8,147 nt of DNA from Firmicutes bacterium HGW-Firmicutes-10 (GTDB taxonomy: Bacteria; Bacillota_I; Bacilli_A; Erysipelotrichales; Erysipelotrichaceae), in NCBI GenBank assembly GCA_002841605.1, contig PHAF01000087.1, forward strand, positions 1-8,147, given 5' to 3'. Shown one piece after another: positions 1-6,821 of the stretch. The notes below the pieces were generated by a model. It was not told where the DNA came from and searched no databases. It was given only the letters and a program-made list of their open reading frames with translations. A program made the translations under genes and the position numbers. Within the stretch, counting starts at the first letter, position 1, and each line of letters starts with the position of its first letter.

Positions 1-1043
1 CTGTTACACAACCGATTTCAGATCACAAGGTTGCAGTTTCCCTTTTGCTTGAAGCTTTGGTAAAGCATGGCATCGTATTGTCTCTTGATGAAATCGTCGG
101 TGTCGGTCACCGTGTCGTTCACGGGGGTGAGTTGTATTCGACGTCCATCGAAATCGATGAAAAGGTTGAATCTGACGTCGAAAGTCTTTCTGATTTGGCA
201 CCCTTGCACAATCCTGCCAATTTGATCGGCTATCGTGCGTTTAAAAAGGAACTTCCTTTGGCGCGCCATGTCGCAGTGTTTGATACAGCATTCCATCAAA
301 CCATGCCCAAAGACATATATATGTATCCGTTGCCGATGGAGTTTTATAAACAATATAAAATCCGTCGTTACGGATTCCATGGTACATCCCATTTCTATGT
401 ATCCCAACGCGTAGCAGAACTGATGGGCAAGGCAGTTGAAACCTTAAACATCATTACTTGTCATTTGGGTAACGGAGCTTCCATTTGTGCCGTTCAAAAC
501 GGTAAATCCGTCAACACTTCTATGGGCTTTACACCGCTGGCCGGAATCATGATGGGAACCCGCAGCGGGGATGTCGACCCAGCGATTTTGACCTTCGTTA
601 TGGATAAAACAGGAAAAAGCGCAAAAGAAGTCATCGATATTTTCAATAAGAAATCTGGTATGCTTGGTGTCAGTGAAATGTCCTCCGATGCCCGTGAAAT
701 TGAAAAAGCTTTCGAAGAGGGTGACCCAAGTGCGATATTGACCCGCAATCTTTATGCCAACCGCATTGCCCAAACCATTGGCAGTTACTTTGTACAAATG
801 GGTGGTGTGGATGCGATCGTCTTTACCGGCGGTGTCGGCGAAAATGATTATGGTGTCCGCTATGACGTTATCAGCCGAGTTGCGAAAGCGTTGCATATTG
901 AATTTGATATCGATCTTAACCGTAAGGTACGCGGTAAGGAAGTATTGTTGTCTAAAGAAAACTCACAAGTACAGGTTTGGCTGGTTCCGACCAATGAAGA
1001 ATTGGTCATTGCCCGCGATACGGTTGCTTGTCTGGGAATATAA
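1..1043 (+). CDS. ackA: Acetate kinase, 5'-truncated by the window edge
   Basis: Acetate kinase transfers phosphate between ATP and acetate to give acetyl phosphate. In fermenting Bacillota it usually works in reverse with phosphotransacetylase, making ATP and acetate in the cytoplasm. The open frame runs from base 3 to a TAA at 1041-1043 with no start in view. The TTG at 45 is internal, because family-like sequence (SDHKVAVSLLLEALVKHG) continues upstream of it. Visible motifs are GHRVVHGG (substrate-binding Arg), VAVFDTAFHQ (catalytic Asp), RRYGFHGTSH (family signature 2), CHLGNGAS (phosphate-binding loop), GIMMGTRSGDVDP, IVFTGGVGEN and TNEELVIARD (metal-binding Glu). 346 codons remain. Against a family length near 400, the missing part is about 54 residues, including the N-terminal N-x-GSSS-K segment. 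Propionate or butyrate kinase is less likely given these motifs. The gene ends 2 nt before the DHH gene and is probably co-transcribed with it. Confidence 0.97.
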   Translation, partial: VTQPISDHKVAVSLLLEALVKHGIVLSLDEIVGVGHRVVHGGELYSTSIEIDEKVESDVESLSDLAPLHNPANLIGYRAFKKELPLARHVAVFDTAFHQTMPKDIYMYPLPMEFYKQYKIRRYGFHGTSHFYVSQRVAELMGKAVETLNIITCHLGNGASICAVQNGKSVNTSMGFTPLAGIMMGTRSGDVDPAILTFVMDKTGKSAKEVIDIFNKKSGMLGVSEMSSDAREIEKAFEEGDPSAILTRNLYANRIAQTIGSYFVQMGGVDAIVFTGGVGENDYGVRYDVISRVAKALHIEFDIDLNRKVRGKEVLLSKENSQVQVWLVPTNEELVIARDTVACLGI

Positions 1044-1045
1044 TC

Positions 1046-2011
1046 ATGTTTGATGGATTGCTGCACGAAATCGAAAAAGCACCGATCATTTGTGTGTTTC
1101 GCCACCTGATCCCGGATGCCGACGCTTTGGGCAGTCAATGGGGGTTGGTCAATTGGTTACGGCTGAAATATCCTGCTAAGAAAATTTACGCACTGGGCAG
1201 ACATGTCGGTGTAAAACCGGAAATGTTCCCATCTCCCGATGTGGTTGAAGATGAAACGGTCCGCGATTCATTGGCTTTAGTTTTAGATACGGCCAATGCA
1301 AAACGCGTCGATGACCAGCGGTATAGCACAGCGAAAATGATCATTCAGATCGATCATCATCCGCTTCACGAAACCTTTGGTCAAAGGATGTACATTTTTG
1401 AACATCGGGCAGCAACCTGCGAGATCATTGCCGAGTTTTTAGAGTCTGTGGTCGTAAAACCGCTGCCAAAGCATATTGCCGAATTTCTTTACATGGGTTT
1501 GCTGACGGACACACTGAAATTTTCAACAAACAACACGTCGGCCCACACGTTGCGCATTGCTGCCTATTTGGCACAAAGTGATTTGAATTTCTCAAAGTTA
1601 AACGAGGAGATGTTTTCTGTTTCATCGAAAGAATACAAATTTTCGAATTATTTGCGCACAAATGCCATCATCGAACCATGCGGGTTGGCCTATAGTTTTG
1701 TGACTCTGGAAATGATGGAAGAATATGGAGTCAGTGCCAATGATGCAAAAGAACGAATCACCGATTTCGGTGGCGTTCGTGACTTTGAAGCGTGGGCTTT
1801 GTTTATTGAGCATAATGAAAACGGTCGTCGGTTTTTTAACGGATCTTTACGATCGAAATCGATTGCGGTCAATGACATCGCCCATCAGTATCGGGGCGGT
1901 GGGCATCGCAATGCCGCCGCTGTCAAGGAATGTTCCAAAGAAGAAGCCTTAACAATCATTGAGAAGTGTTGCTTACGCATAAAGGAGGCAAAACACAATG
2001 ACACAGTTTAA
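1046..2011 (+). CDS. DHH/DHHA1-family phosphoesterase, NrnA/Pde2-like
   Basis: This is a cytoplasmic stand-alone DHH phosphoesterase of 321 aa, close to the length of B. subtilis NrnA. That family uses Mn2+ to degrade 2-5-nt RNAs and to convert pAp to AMP. Close relatives (Pde2/DhhP) hydrolyse pApA or c-di-AMP, and motifs alone do not separate these. Visible DHH-domain residues are the metal-binding HLIPDADALGS (20-30), Asp in LVLDTAN (D81), the signature DHH (103-105) and GLLTDT. The C-terminal DHHA1 substrate-binding domain has FNGSLRSKSIAVNDIA and the glycine loop GGGH (284-287), followed by RNAAA. There is no N-terminal PAS or GGDEF region, so it is not GdpP. I chose ATG 1046, 2 nt after the ackA stop. 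A TTG at 1028 inside ackA would add six residues. Only a weak GGGA (1034-1037) precedes the ATG, which suggests translational coupling to ackA. The 3' end overlaps the next gene by 14 nt. Confidence 0.93.
   Translation: MFDGLLHEIEKAPIICVFRHLIPDADALGSQWGLVNWLRLKYPAKKIYALGRHVGVKPEMFPSPDVVEDETVRDSLALVLDTANAKRVDDQRYSTAKMIIQIDHHPLHETFGQRMYIFEHRAATCEIIAEFLESVVVKPLPKHIAEFLYMGLLTDTLKFSTNNTSAHTLRIAAYLAQSDLNFSKLNEEMFSVSSKEYKFSNYLRTNAIIEPCGLAYSFVTLEMMEEYGVSANDAKERITDFGGVRDFEAWALFIEHNENGRRFFNGSLRSKSIAVNDIAHQYRGGGHRNAAAVKECSKEEALTIIEKCCLRIKEAKHNDTV
1982..1988 (+). promoter_or_regulatory. Strong Shine-Dalgarno for the 550-aa membrane protein
   Basis: AAGGAGG lies inside the last codons of the DHH gene, 9 nt before ATG 1998. 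It fixes the start of the downstream gene and shows that the 14-nt overlap is a real gene junction. It is the strongest ribosome site in the first operon. Confidence 0.9.
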
Positions 2012-3650
2012 ATTTGAATTTGGTAAAAAAATCCGCGTTAAAAGTACATCCCCGAAAAAGGGCGGTCATCTTTTGGCCGGATTTTTGACTTTAGGCGGAT
2101 TATTTGTATATGATTACATCACATTACCCGCCTGGAATTTGCGGAGCCCATCATTTGTTTTTATGCTGGCATTCACTTTGTTTGCATTTGCGACGATTGA
2201 TCAGCTTTTCACTCTGAGTATTAATCGTATTTCAAAAACAGCCTATATGCTGGGTACATTATTGATTGCTTATGTACTGGTTTTCGGTTTCTTAAGTTCG
2301 GAAATGCTGAATGCCAAAGAATATCGTGAGCAAATCGTTATTAAAGAAGTCAAGGAATTTTCATCAGACTTTACAACCGTTGCATTGAATCGCATTCCGG
2401 TCGTCGATAAGCAAACGGCACAACAGTTGGGCGAAAAGCAAATCGGAACCGTTCAAGGATTGGGATCGCAATACTACGTCGATCCTGAGTATACCCTTGT
2501 CAGTGCAAACAATCAGATATACCGTGTCTCACCTTTGCAATATCGTGAATTTTTCAAGTGGCTGCAAAACCGTAATGACGGAATTCCCGGCTTTGTACGC
2601 GTAAATGTGACCAACCCGACCGATGTGACACTGGTTAACTTGAGTGAAGGGATGATATATTCTCCCAGCGCATACTTTTCACAGGATCTGCAACGTCATG
2701 TCCGTTTCAAATACCGTACTAAAATCCTCAGTGATTATTCATTTGAAATCGATGATTCAGGAAAACCATACTGGGTAATTTCGGTCATCGAACCTCAAAT
2801 CAAAGTGCTTGGCGGACTTAATGCCATCGGTGCAATCATTGTCGATCCTGTCAGCGGAGACACGCAATATTATGACATTGCGGATTTGCCGGTTTGGGTC
2901 GATCGTGTACAGCCGACTGAAATCGCTTGGGCGCAAATCGATAACTGGGGTTATTATATCAACGGATTCATTAATACGCTGTTTAACCAAAGAGACATGC
3001 TCCAGACGACGGACGGATATAACTATGTGTCCATCGATGGTCAGACCCATGTTTACAGCGGCTTGACTTCGGTCGGATCCGATCGCTCGATCGTCGGCTT
3101 TGCCCTCATCAATCTGCGCAACCGCGAGGCGACTTTTTATCGCATCGGCGGAGCAGATGAGTATGCTGCGATGAGTTCGGCCGAGGGGCAGGTACAGCAT
3201 TTGGGCTATCGATCAACTTTCCCGGTATTGCTGAATGTTTCTTCCATACCGACCTATTTTGTCTCACTTAAAGATCAGGAAGGCTTGGTCAAGATGTATT
3301 CATTTGTAGCCGTAAGCAATTATGCGGCTGTTGGTGTCGGTGAGTCCGTAGCAGCAGCTCAGCGTGATTATATGGCAAGACTGAAAGAAATCGGCATGAT
3401 CGTTGATGATCAGGAGACATATAAAAAGCTGACATTGACGGTTGCTACCGTTCATACAGCCATCGTCGATGGCAATACGACGTATTATCTTACTTTTGAT
3501 GAGGATACACGACTGTTTGTCGTTCCATTGTCAGTTTCCTTGGAAATCGTTTTTGCTTCCGAAGGTGATGAAGTACAATTAGGATTCTTCGAAACAGAAG
3601 GCAATGTCATCATCGTTGATGAGTTCGATCATCTGTCCATCGATTATTGA
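1998..3650 (+). CDS. Conserved-looking membrane protein of unknown function
   Basis: I do not recognise a named family. The 550-aa protein starts with a basic, probably cytoplasmic tail (KKIRVKSTSPKKGG). Three hydrophobic segments follow, at about 25-43, 52-75 and 81-100. With three crossings and a basic N-terminus, the remaining ~450 residues (about 102-550) should lie outside the membrane. That part is mixed alpha/beta in look, has no obvious catalytic triad, nucleotide-binding loop or cell-wall-binding repeat, and has no Cys-rich region. A block at about 388-412 (AMSSAEGQVQHLGY, then FPVLLN) and neighbouring PTYFVSLKDQEGLVKMYSFV read like slowly evolving family sequence; I believe similar proteins exist in other Firmicutes, usually annotated as hypothetical. 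The start is fixed by AAGGAGG 9 nt upstream. It overlaps the DHH gene by 14 nt and is the last gene before a terminator, so it is likely co-transcribed with ackA and the DHH gene. An envelope role is inference only. Confidence 0.85.
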   Translation: MTQFKFEFGKKIRVKSTSPKKGGHLLAGFLTLGGLFVYDYITLPAWNLRSPSFVFMLAFTLFAFATIDQLFTLSINRISKTAYMLGTLLIAYVLVFGFLSSEMLNAKEYREQIVIKEVKEFSSDFTTVALNRIPVVDKQTAQQLGEKQIGTVQGLGSQYYVDPEYTLVSANNQIYRVSPLQYREFFKWLQNRNDGIPGFVRVNVTNPTDVTLVNLSEGMIYSPSAYFSQDLQRHVRFKYRTKILSDYSFEIDDSGKPYWVISVIEPQIKVLGGLNAIGAIIVDPVSGDTQYYDIADLPVWVDRVQPTEIAWAQIDNWGYYINGFINTLFNQRDMLQTTDGYNYVSIDGQTHVYSGLTSVGSDRSIVGFALINLRNREATFYRIGGADEYAAMSSAEGQVQHLGYRSTFPVLLNVSSIPTYFVSLKDQEGLVKMYSFVAVSNYAAVGVGESVAAAQRDYMARLKEIGMIVDDQETYKKLTLTVATVHTAIVDGNTTYYLTFDEDTRLFVVPLSVSLEIVFASEGDEVQLGFFETEGNVIIVDEFDHLSIDY

Positions 3651-3674
3651 GCGCGCAAGCGCTCTTCTTTATTT
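3649..3674 (+). terminator. Intrinsic terminator ending the ackA/DHH/membrane-protein unit
   Basis: GAGCGC (3649-3654) pairs perfectly with GCGCTC (3659-3664) around a GCAA loop, a GNRA-type tetraloop. The T-rich stretch TTCTTTATTT follows. The stem begins within the TGA stop codon of the membrane protein (3648-3650). The stem is short but GC-rich, and the tract is interrupted, so some read-through into dnaE is possible. Confidence 0.8.
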
Positions 3675-3677
3675 ATG

Positions 3678-3686
3678 TGATATAAT
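3678..3686 (+). promoter_or_regulatory. Extended -10 promoter for dnaE
   Basis: TGATATAAT is a perfect TGn extended -10 with consensus TATAAT at 3681-3686. The expected -35 position, 16-18 bp upstream, falls on the terminator stem (AGCGCT region) and has no TTGACA-like match, so the extended element would have to compensate. Initiation is predicted near 3693, giving a leader of about 22 nt. Overlapping weaker -10-like hexamers (TATAAA at 3686, TATACT at 3693) could add start sites. Confidence 0.7.
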
Positions 3687-3714
3687 ATAAAATATACTGG
3701 AAAGAGTTGATTTT

Positions 3715-6700
3715 GTGAGCGTTCACTTGTATACCCTCAGTCATTACTCACTTCTGCAAGGCATGATGTCCATTGAACAATTGGTCACAACCGCGAAAAA
3801 CCGCGGTTTTTCGGCGATTGCATTAACCGATCTCAATACGATGTATGGTATTCCCGAATTTATCAAGCAGTGCAAAAAACATGATTTGAAACCTTTGATC
3901 GGCAGTGTAGTCGATTTTGAATACCAGCAGCAACTCATTCCAGTGGTTATGATTGCGAAAAATCAAACCGGATACAAGCAACTGATCTATATATCGACTT
4001 TAGCAAACCAATCGAAAAAGCCTGTGGATCTGGCACTGGCTACAAATATTGATCAGCTCATCACCATCGTCCTTTCTGAAGGGGGATGGCTTGAAGGCGA
4101 ACTTATTTTAAATGATCAGGCTTCTCTGAGTGATAAACTTGAAGTCATCAGGCGTACCTTCGCTGATGTTTACATAGGGCTTTCCACCAATGAATCACCA
4201 TTTTGGAATCAGCTGAACCGTTGGGCAAAAGGGCTTATCACTTCTAAAGGATTAAGGACCGTTGCCATACCCAAAGTTTATTATGCGGATGAGTCCGATT
4301 ATGAAGCATATCGGATCGTGCGTGGAATAAGAATGGGACAGACGATCAAGGATAAATCGCTGATCCATCAGCCGCACCGGCATTTGCTCGACACCAGTGA
4401 AATGGTAGAATTGTATGACATCGAAGATTTGGTTGCCAGTGATGAAATCGCACAAAAATGCGAGACCATCGACATCAATAACATGACTTCTTTGCCGCAG
4501 TTTCCATTAGGACAGAATGTTAACAGTAAGCAATATCTGACGCAATTGTGTCTTTTGGGATTAAAAAAGCGCTTTAACGGTGAAGTACCGGACGGTTATC
4601 ATGCCCGCTTAAAATATGAGTTGGATGTCATTACTTCAATGAACTATGAAGATTACTTTTTGATTGTCTGGGATTTGATCAGATATGCCAAAACCCAGGG
4701 AATATATGTCGGTCCGGGCCGAGGTTCATCTGCAGGTTCTCTTGTCGCATTTGTTTTAGGGATCACTCATGTCGATCCAATCGTGTATGATCTGCTTTTT
4801 GAGCGTTTTTTGAATCCTCAGCGCATTTCGATGCCCGATATCGATATCGACTTTCCGGATAACCGTCGTGATGAAGTGATTCGTTATGTCAAAGATAAAT
4901 ACGGGGAAGACCACATTGCCCATATCGTGACATTTGGTACACTTGCGGCTAAACAGTGCCTCCGTGATGTCAGCCGCGTTTTTGAAATACCGCTGAAAGA
5001 TGTAGACATGCTCAGTAAATCCGTGCCTAATGCCGTTAAAATCACTTTACAGGATGCTTATGAACAATCCGAGCGCTTTCGTTTGGCTTTGTCATCCGAT
5101 GTAGCTTTGCAACGGGTGTTTGAAATGGCTAAACAACTGGAAGGATTGCCCAGACACGTATCGACACATGCTGCGGGTATCGTCATGTCAAAACATCCGT
5201 TGCAGCAAGTCGTTCCATTGATTTCGGTGGAAGAAGACTTATACTCCACACAGTATTCGATGGAATATCTTGAAGACATCGGTCTTATAAAAATGGATTT
5301 TTTGGGATTAAGAAACCTGACAATCATCGATGAAATCGTCAATCGTATGGATGTTTCAATCGATATACTCAAAATACCGCTCGATGACGTAAAGACTTAT
5401 GAGCTGATCAGCCAGGGAGATACAGTCGGGGTTTTTCAGTTGGAATCCGAAGGAATGAAGGCATTGATACGAAAGATGAAACCTGACCGTTTTGATGATA
5501 TCGTTGCAACCATCGCTTTGTTTCGACCTGGACCAATGGAAAACATACCGTTATATCTGAAAATGAAATCAGATCCTTCCAATATCAAATATTTGCTTCC
5601 GCAACTTGAACCGATTTTAAAATCGACCTATGGCATTATGATCTATCAGGAACAAATCATGCTGGTGACTCAGAAAATCGCCGGTTTCAGTTTAGCCAAG
5701 GCAGACATACTTCGCAAAGCCGTAAGCAAGAAAAAGGAAGATGAGATTCTTGCGCTTAAAGCGGATTTTGTCAGTGGTTGCGTAGATAACGGAGTAAATG
5801 AAAATGTTGCCATAACATTGTTTGATTTGATTCTGAAATTTGCCAATTACGGATTCAACAAATCCCATTCGGTCGCTTATGCTTTGATTTCTTATCAGAT
5901 GGCTTATCTAAAAGCCAATTATCCGCTGCTGTTTTATACCAGTCTTTTGACAAGTGTCATCGGCAGTGAAACCAAGACTTCCGAATATTTGGATGAATGC
6001 CGTCAGCGCGGTGTACGGATATACCCGCCATCGGTTAATTCAAGCAAAGACAAATACGTCATTGAAGGCAAAGCGATCCGCTTTCCGATCGTTGCTGTAA
6101 AAGGTATCGGTCAGGCGGCGTATACACTCATTCAAAATGAACGAAATGAGCGTGGGATTTTTACGGATTATTATGATTTCGTAGCACGCATGCTCGTACA
6201 CAGGTTTTCCGGCAAATGGATCGAGACGCTGATTTATGCCGGGGCTTTGGATGAGTTCAATCTCAGTCGGGCAACGATGATCGCTTCATTGGACGATGCC
6301 GTCAGTTATGCCGACTTGGTCAGAATTGAAATCAGCGGACAAAGCCGCATCGATTTACAGCTGGTAAGCCGGCCGATTCCGATCGTCGTCAAAGATCAGC
6401 CGTTGCTTCGCAGTGAAAAGGAGAAGGAGGTTCTTGGATTCTATCTTGGAGAACATCCCTTGCTTTCTGTGCGTGCAAACAGTAGAATTAATTATCCGCA
6501 TATAAGCCAGCTGACGGGCAAAGTCGGTGAGGTTACGTTTATTGCGATGATTCAAAGGGTCAAGACACATCGTACCAAAAAGGGCGACATGATGGCATTT
6601 ATCAGTGTCAGTGACGAAAGCAGTTATATGGACTGTGTTTGCTTGCCCAATGTCTATCAGAAGGTTTGGGAGTTGCTGCAAAAGGGAGCAATAGTTGAAA

Positions 6701-6762
6701 TCAGCGGTAAAATGGAGGAAAACGGCAGTTGCCTGACACGAAATATCGTGTCGAAATCCTAG
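3715..6762 (+). CDS. dnaE: DNA polymerase III alpha subunit, DnaE type
   Basis: This is a C-family replicative polymerase. In Bacillota that also carry PolC, DnaE extends RNA primers at the fork before handing over to PolC. At 1015 aa it is close to streptococcal DnaE and shorter than the ~1115-aa B. subtilis protein. Order of domains: PHP at about 1-200; palm with GPGRGSSAGS (333-342), MPDIDIDFPDNRRD (catalytic D377 and D379) and the third acid in KMDFLGLRNL (D528); fingers with FQLESEGM and ATIALFRPGP; helix-hairpin-helix AVKGIGQAA (794-802); C-terminal OB fold from about 937 to 1010. The PHP metal ligands are largely lost: HxH is Y6/L8, TDH is TDL (39-40), and IGCE is IGSV (62-65). PHP proofreading is therefore unlikely. 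I chose GTG 3715 because SVHLYTLSHYSLL aligns with the usual family N-terminus and GGAAAGAG lies about 9-15 nt upstream. The gene has its own promoter, and no terminator separates it from the two-component genes. Confidence 0.97.
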   Translation: MSVHLYTLSHYSLLQGMMSIEQLVTTAKNRGFSAIALTDLNTMYGIPEFIKQCKKHDLKPLIGSVVDFEYQQQLIPVVMIAKNQTGYKQLIYISTLANQSKKPVDLALATNIDQLITIVLSEGGWLEGELILNDQASLSDKLEVIRRTFADVYIGLSTNESPFWNQLNRWAKGLITSKGLRTVAIPKVYYADESDYEAYRIVRGIRMGQTIKDKSLIHQPHRHLLDTSEMVELYDIEDLVASDEIAQKCETIDINNMTSLPQFPLGQNVNSKQYLTQLCLLGLKKRFNGEVPDGYHARLKYELDVITSMNYEDYFLIVWDLIRYAKTQGIYVGPGRGSSAGSLVAFVLGITHVDPIVYDLLFERFLNPQRISMPDIDIDFPDNRRDEVIRYVKDKYGEDHIAHIVTFGTLAAKQCLRDVSRVFEIPLKDVDMLSKSVPNAVKITLQDAYEQSERFRLALSSDVALQRVFEMAKQLEGLPRHVSTHAAGIVMSKHPLQQVVPLISVEEDLYSTQYSMEYLEDIGLIKMDFLGLRNLTIIDEIVNRMDVSIDILKIPLDDVKTYELISQGDTVGVFQLESEGMKALIRKMKPDRFDDIVATIALFRPGPMENIPLYLKMKSDPSNIKYLLPQLEPILKSTYGIMIYQEQIMLVTQKIAGFSLAKADILRKAVSKKKEDEILALKADFVSGCVDNGVNENVAITLFDLILKFANYGFNKSHSVAYALISYQMAYLKANYPLLFYTSLLTSVIGSETKTSEYLDECRQRGVRIYPPSVNSSKDKYVIEGKAIRFPIVAVKGIGQAAYTLIQNERNERGIFTDYYDFVARMLVHRFSGKWIETLIYAGALDEFNLSRATMIASLDDAVSYADLVRIEISGQSRIDLQLVSRPIPIVVKDQPLLRSEKEKEVLGFYLGEHPLLSVRANSRINYPHISQLTGKVGEVTFIAMIQRVKTHRTKKGDMMAFISVSDESSYMDCVCLPNVYQKVWELLQKGAIVEISGKMEENGSCLTRNIVSKS
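3789..3813 (+). repeat. Perfect 20-bp palindrome / terminator-like hairpin inside dnaE
   Basis: CGAAAAACCGCGGTTTTTCG (3794-3813) is its own reverse complement, and allowing two mismatched pairs it extends to 3791-3816. In RNA it has two mutually exclusive folds. One is an 8-bp stem, 3794-3801 with 3806-3813, around CGCG. The other is a terminator-like 7-bp stem, 3789-3795 with 3802-3808, around AAAAAC and followed by TTT. It lies about 100 nt after the predicted transcription start and encodes residues 27-33 (AKNRGFS). The symmetry is certain; any operator or attenuator role is inference. Confidence 0.5.
6735..6752 (+). repeat. Small inverted repeat at the dnaE 3' end
   Basis: GACACGA (6735-6741) pairs with TCGTGTC (6746-6752) around an AATA loop, a few codons before the dnaE stop. 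No U-tract follows (GAAATCCTAGG), so it does not look like an intrinsic terminator. A stem of this size is expected a few times by chance in a window this long. It could at most stabilise or process the transcript. Confidence 0.3.
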
Positions 6763-6769
6763 GTAAACT

Positions 6770-6791
6770 GATTTCACAAAGATTTCACACC
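6770..6791 (+). promoter_or_regulatory. Tandem TTCACA half-sites, candidate response-regulator operator
   Basis: GATTTCACA occurs at 6770-6778 and again at 6781-6789, so the period is exactly 11 bp. The core is TTCACA-N5-TTCACA, the arrangement of B. subtilis PhoP boxes (TT-A/C/T-ACA-like half-sites one helical turn apart) and typical of OmpR/PhoP-family dimers. A degenerate third copy, TTCTACA, follows at 6796-6802. The site lies 33-52 nt before the response-regulator start, which suggests autoregulation. I could not find a convincing -35/-10 pair; TACACT (6799-6804) is the best -10-like match, but it would start transcription at the ribosome site. Confidence 0.5.
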
Positions 6792-6809
6792 AATGTTCTA
6801 CACTAATGT

Positions 6810-6817
6810 GGAGGTGA
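6810..6817 (+). promoter_or_regulatory. Strong Shine-Dalgarno for the response regulator
   Basis: GGAGGTGA, with its GGAGG core ending 7 nt before ATG 6822, is a near-ideal Gram-positive ribosome site. It fixes the start and predicts efficient translation of the regulator even from read-through transcripts out of dnaE. Confidence 0.92.
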
Positions 6818-6821
6818 AACT

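Noticed and set aside
444..896. 150-codon open frame on the minus strand
   Set aside because: It lies entirely opposite acetate kinase, whose motifs are continuous here. No ribosome site or family-like sequence was seen.
754..1053. 99-codon plus-strand frame overlapping the ackA 3' end
   Set aside because: It is a shifted-frame shadow of ackA and the DHH start, and its translation shows no recognisable motif.
3080..3093. CGATCG-CT-CGATCG cluster of GATC palindromes
   Set aside because: It encodes SDRSIV in the membrane protein. Isolated GATC clustering of this size has no supported role without a Dam/SeqA-like context.
2757..3200. 147-codon minus-strand open frame
   Set aside because: It is antisense to the membrane-protein gene, which has a strong ribosome site and an uninterrupted frame.
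4837..4851. GATATCGATATCGAC short repeat
   Set aside because: It simply encodes the DIDID catalytic motif of DnaE.
6735..6752. The dnaE 3' hairpin as a terminator
   Set aside because: No U-rich tract follows the stem, and a 7-bp stem is expected by chance several times in a window this size.
6355..6777. 140-codon minus-strand open frame over the dnaE 3' end
   Set aside because: It is antisense to the well-supported OB-fold region of DnaE, and its composition looks like a shadow frame.
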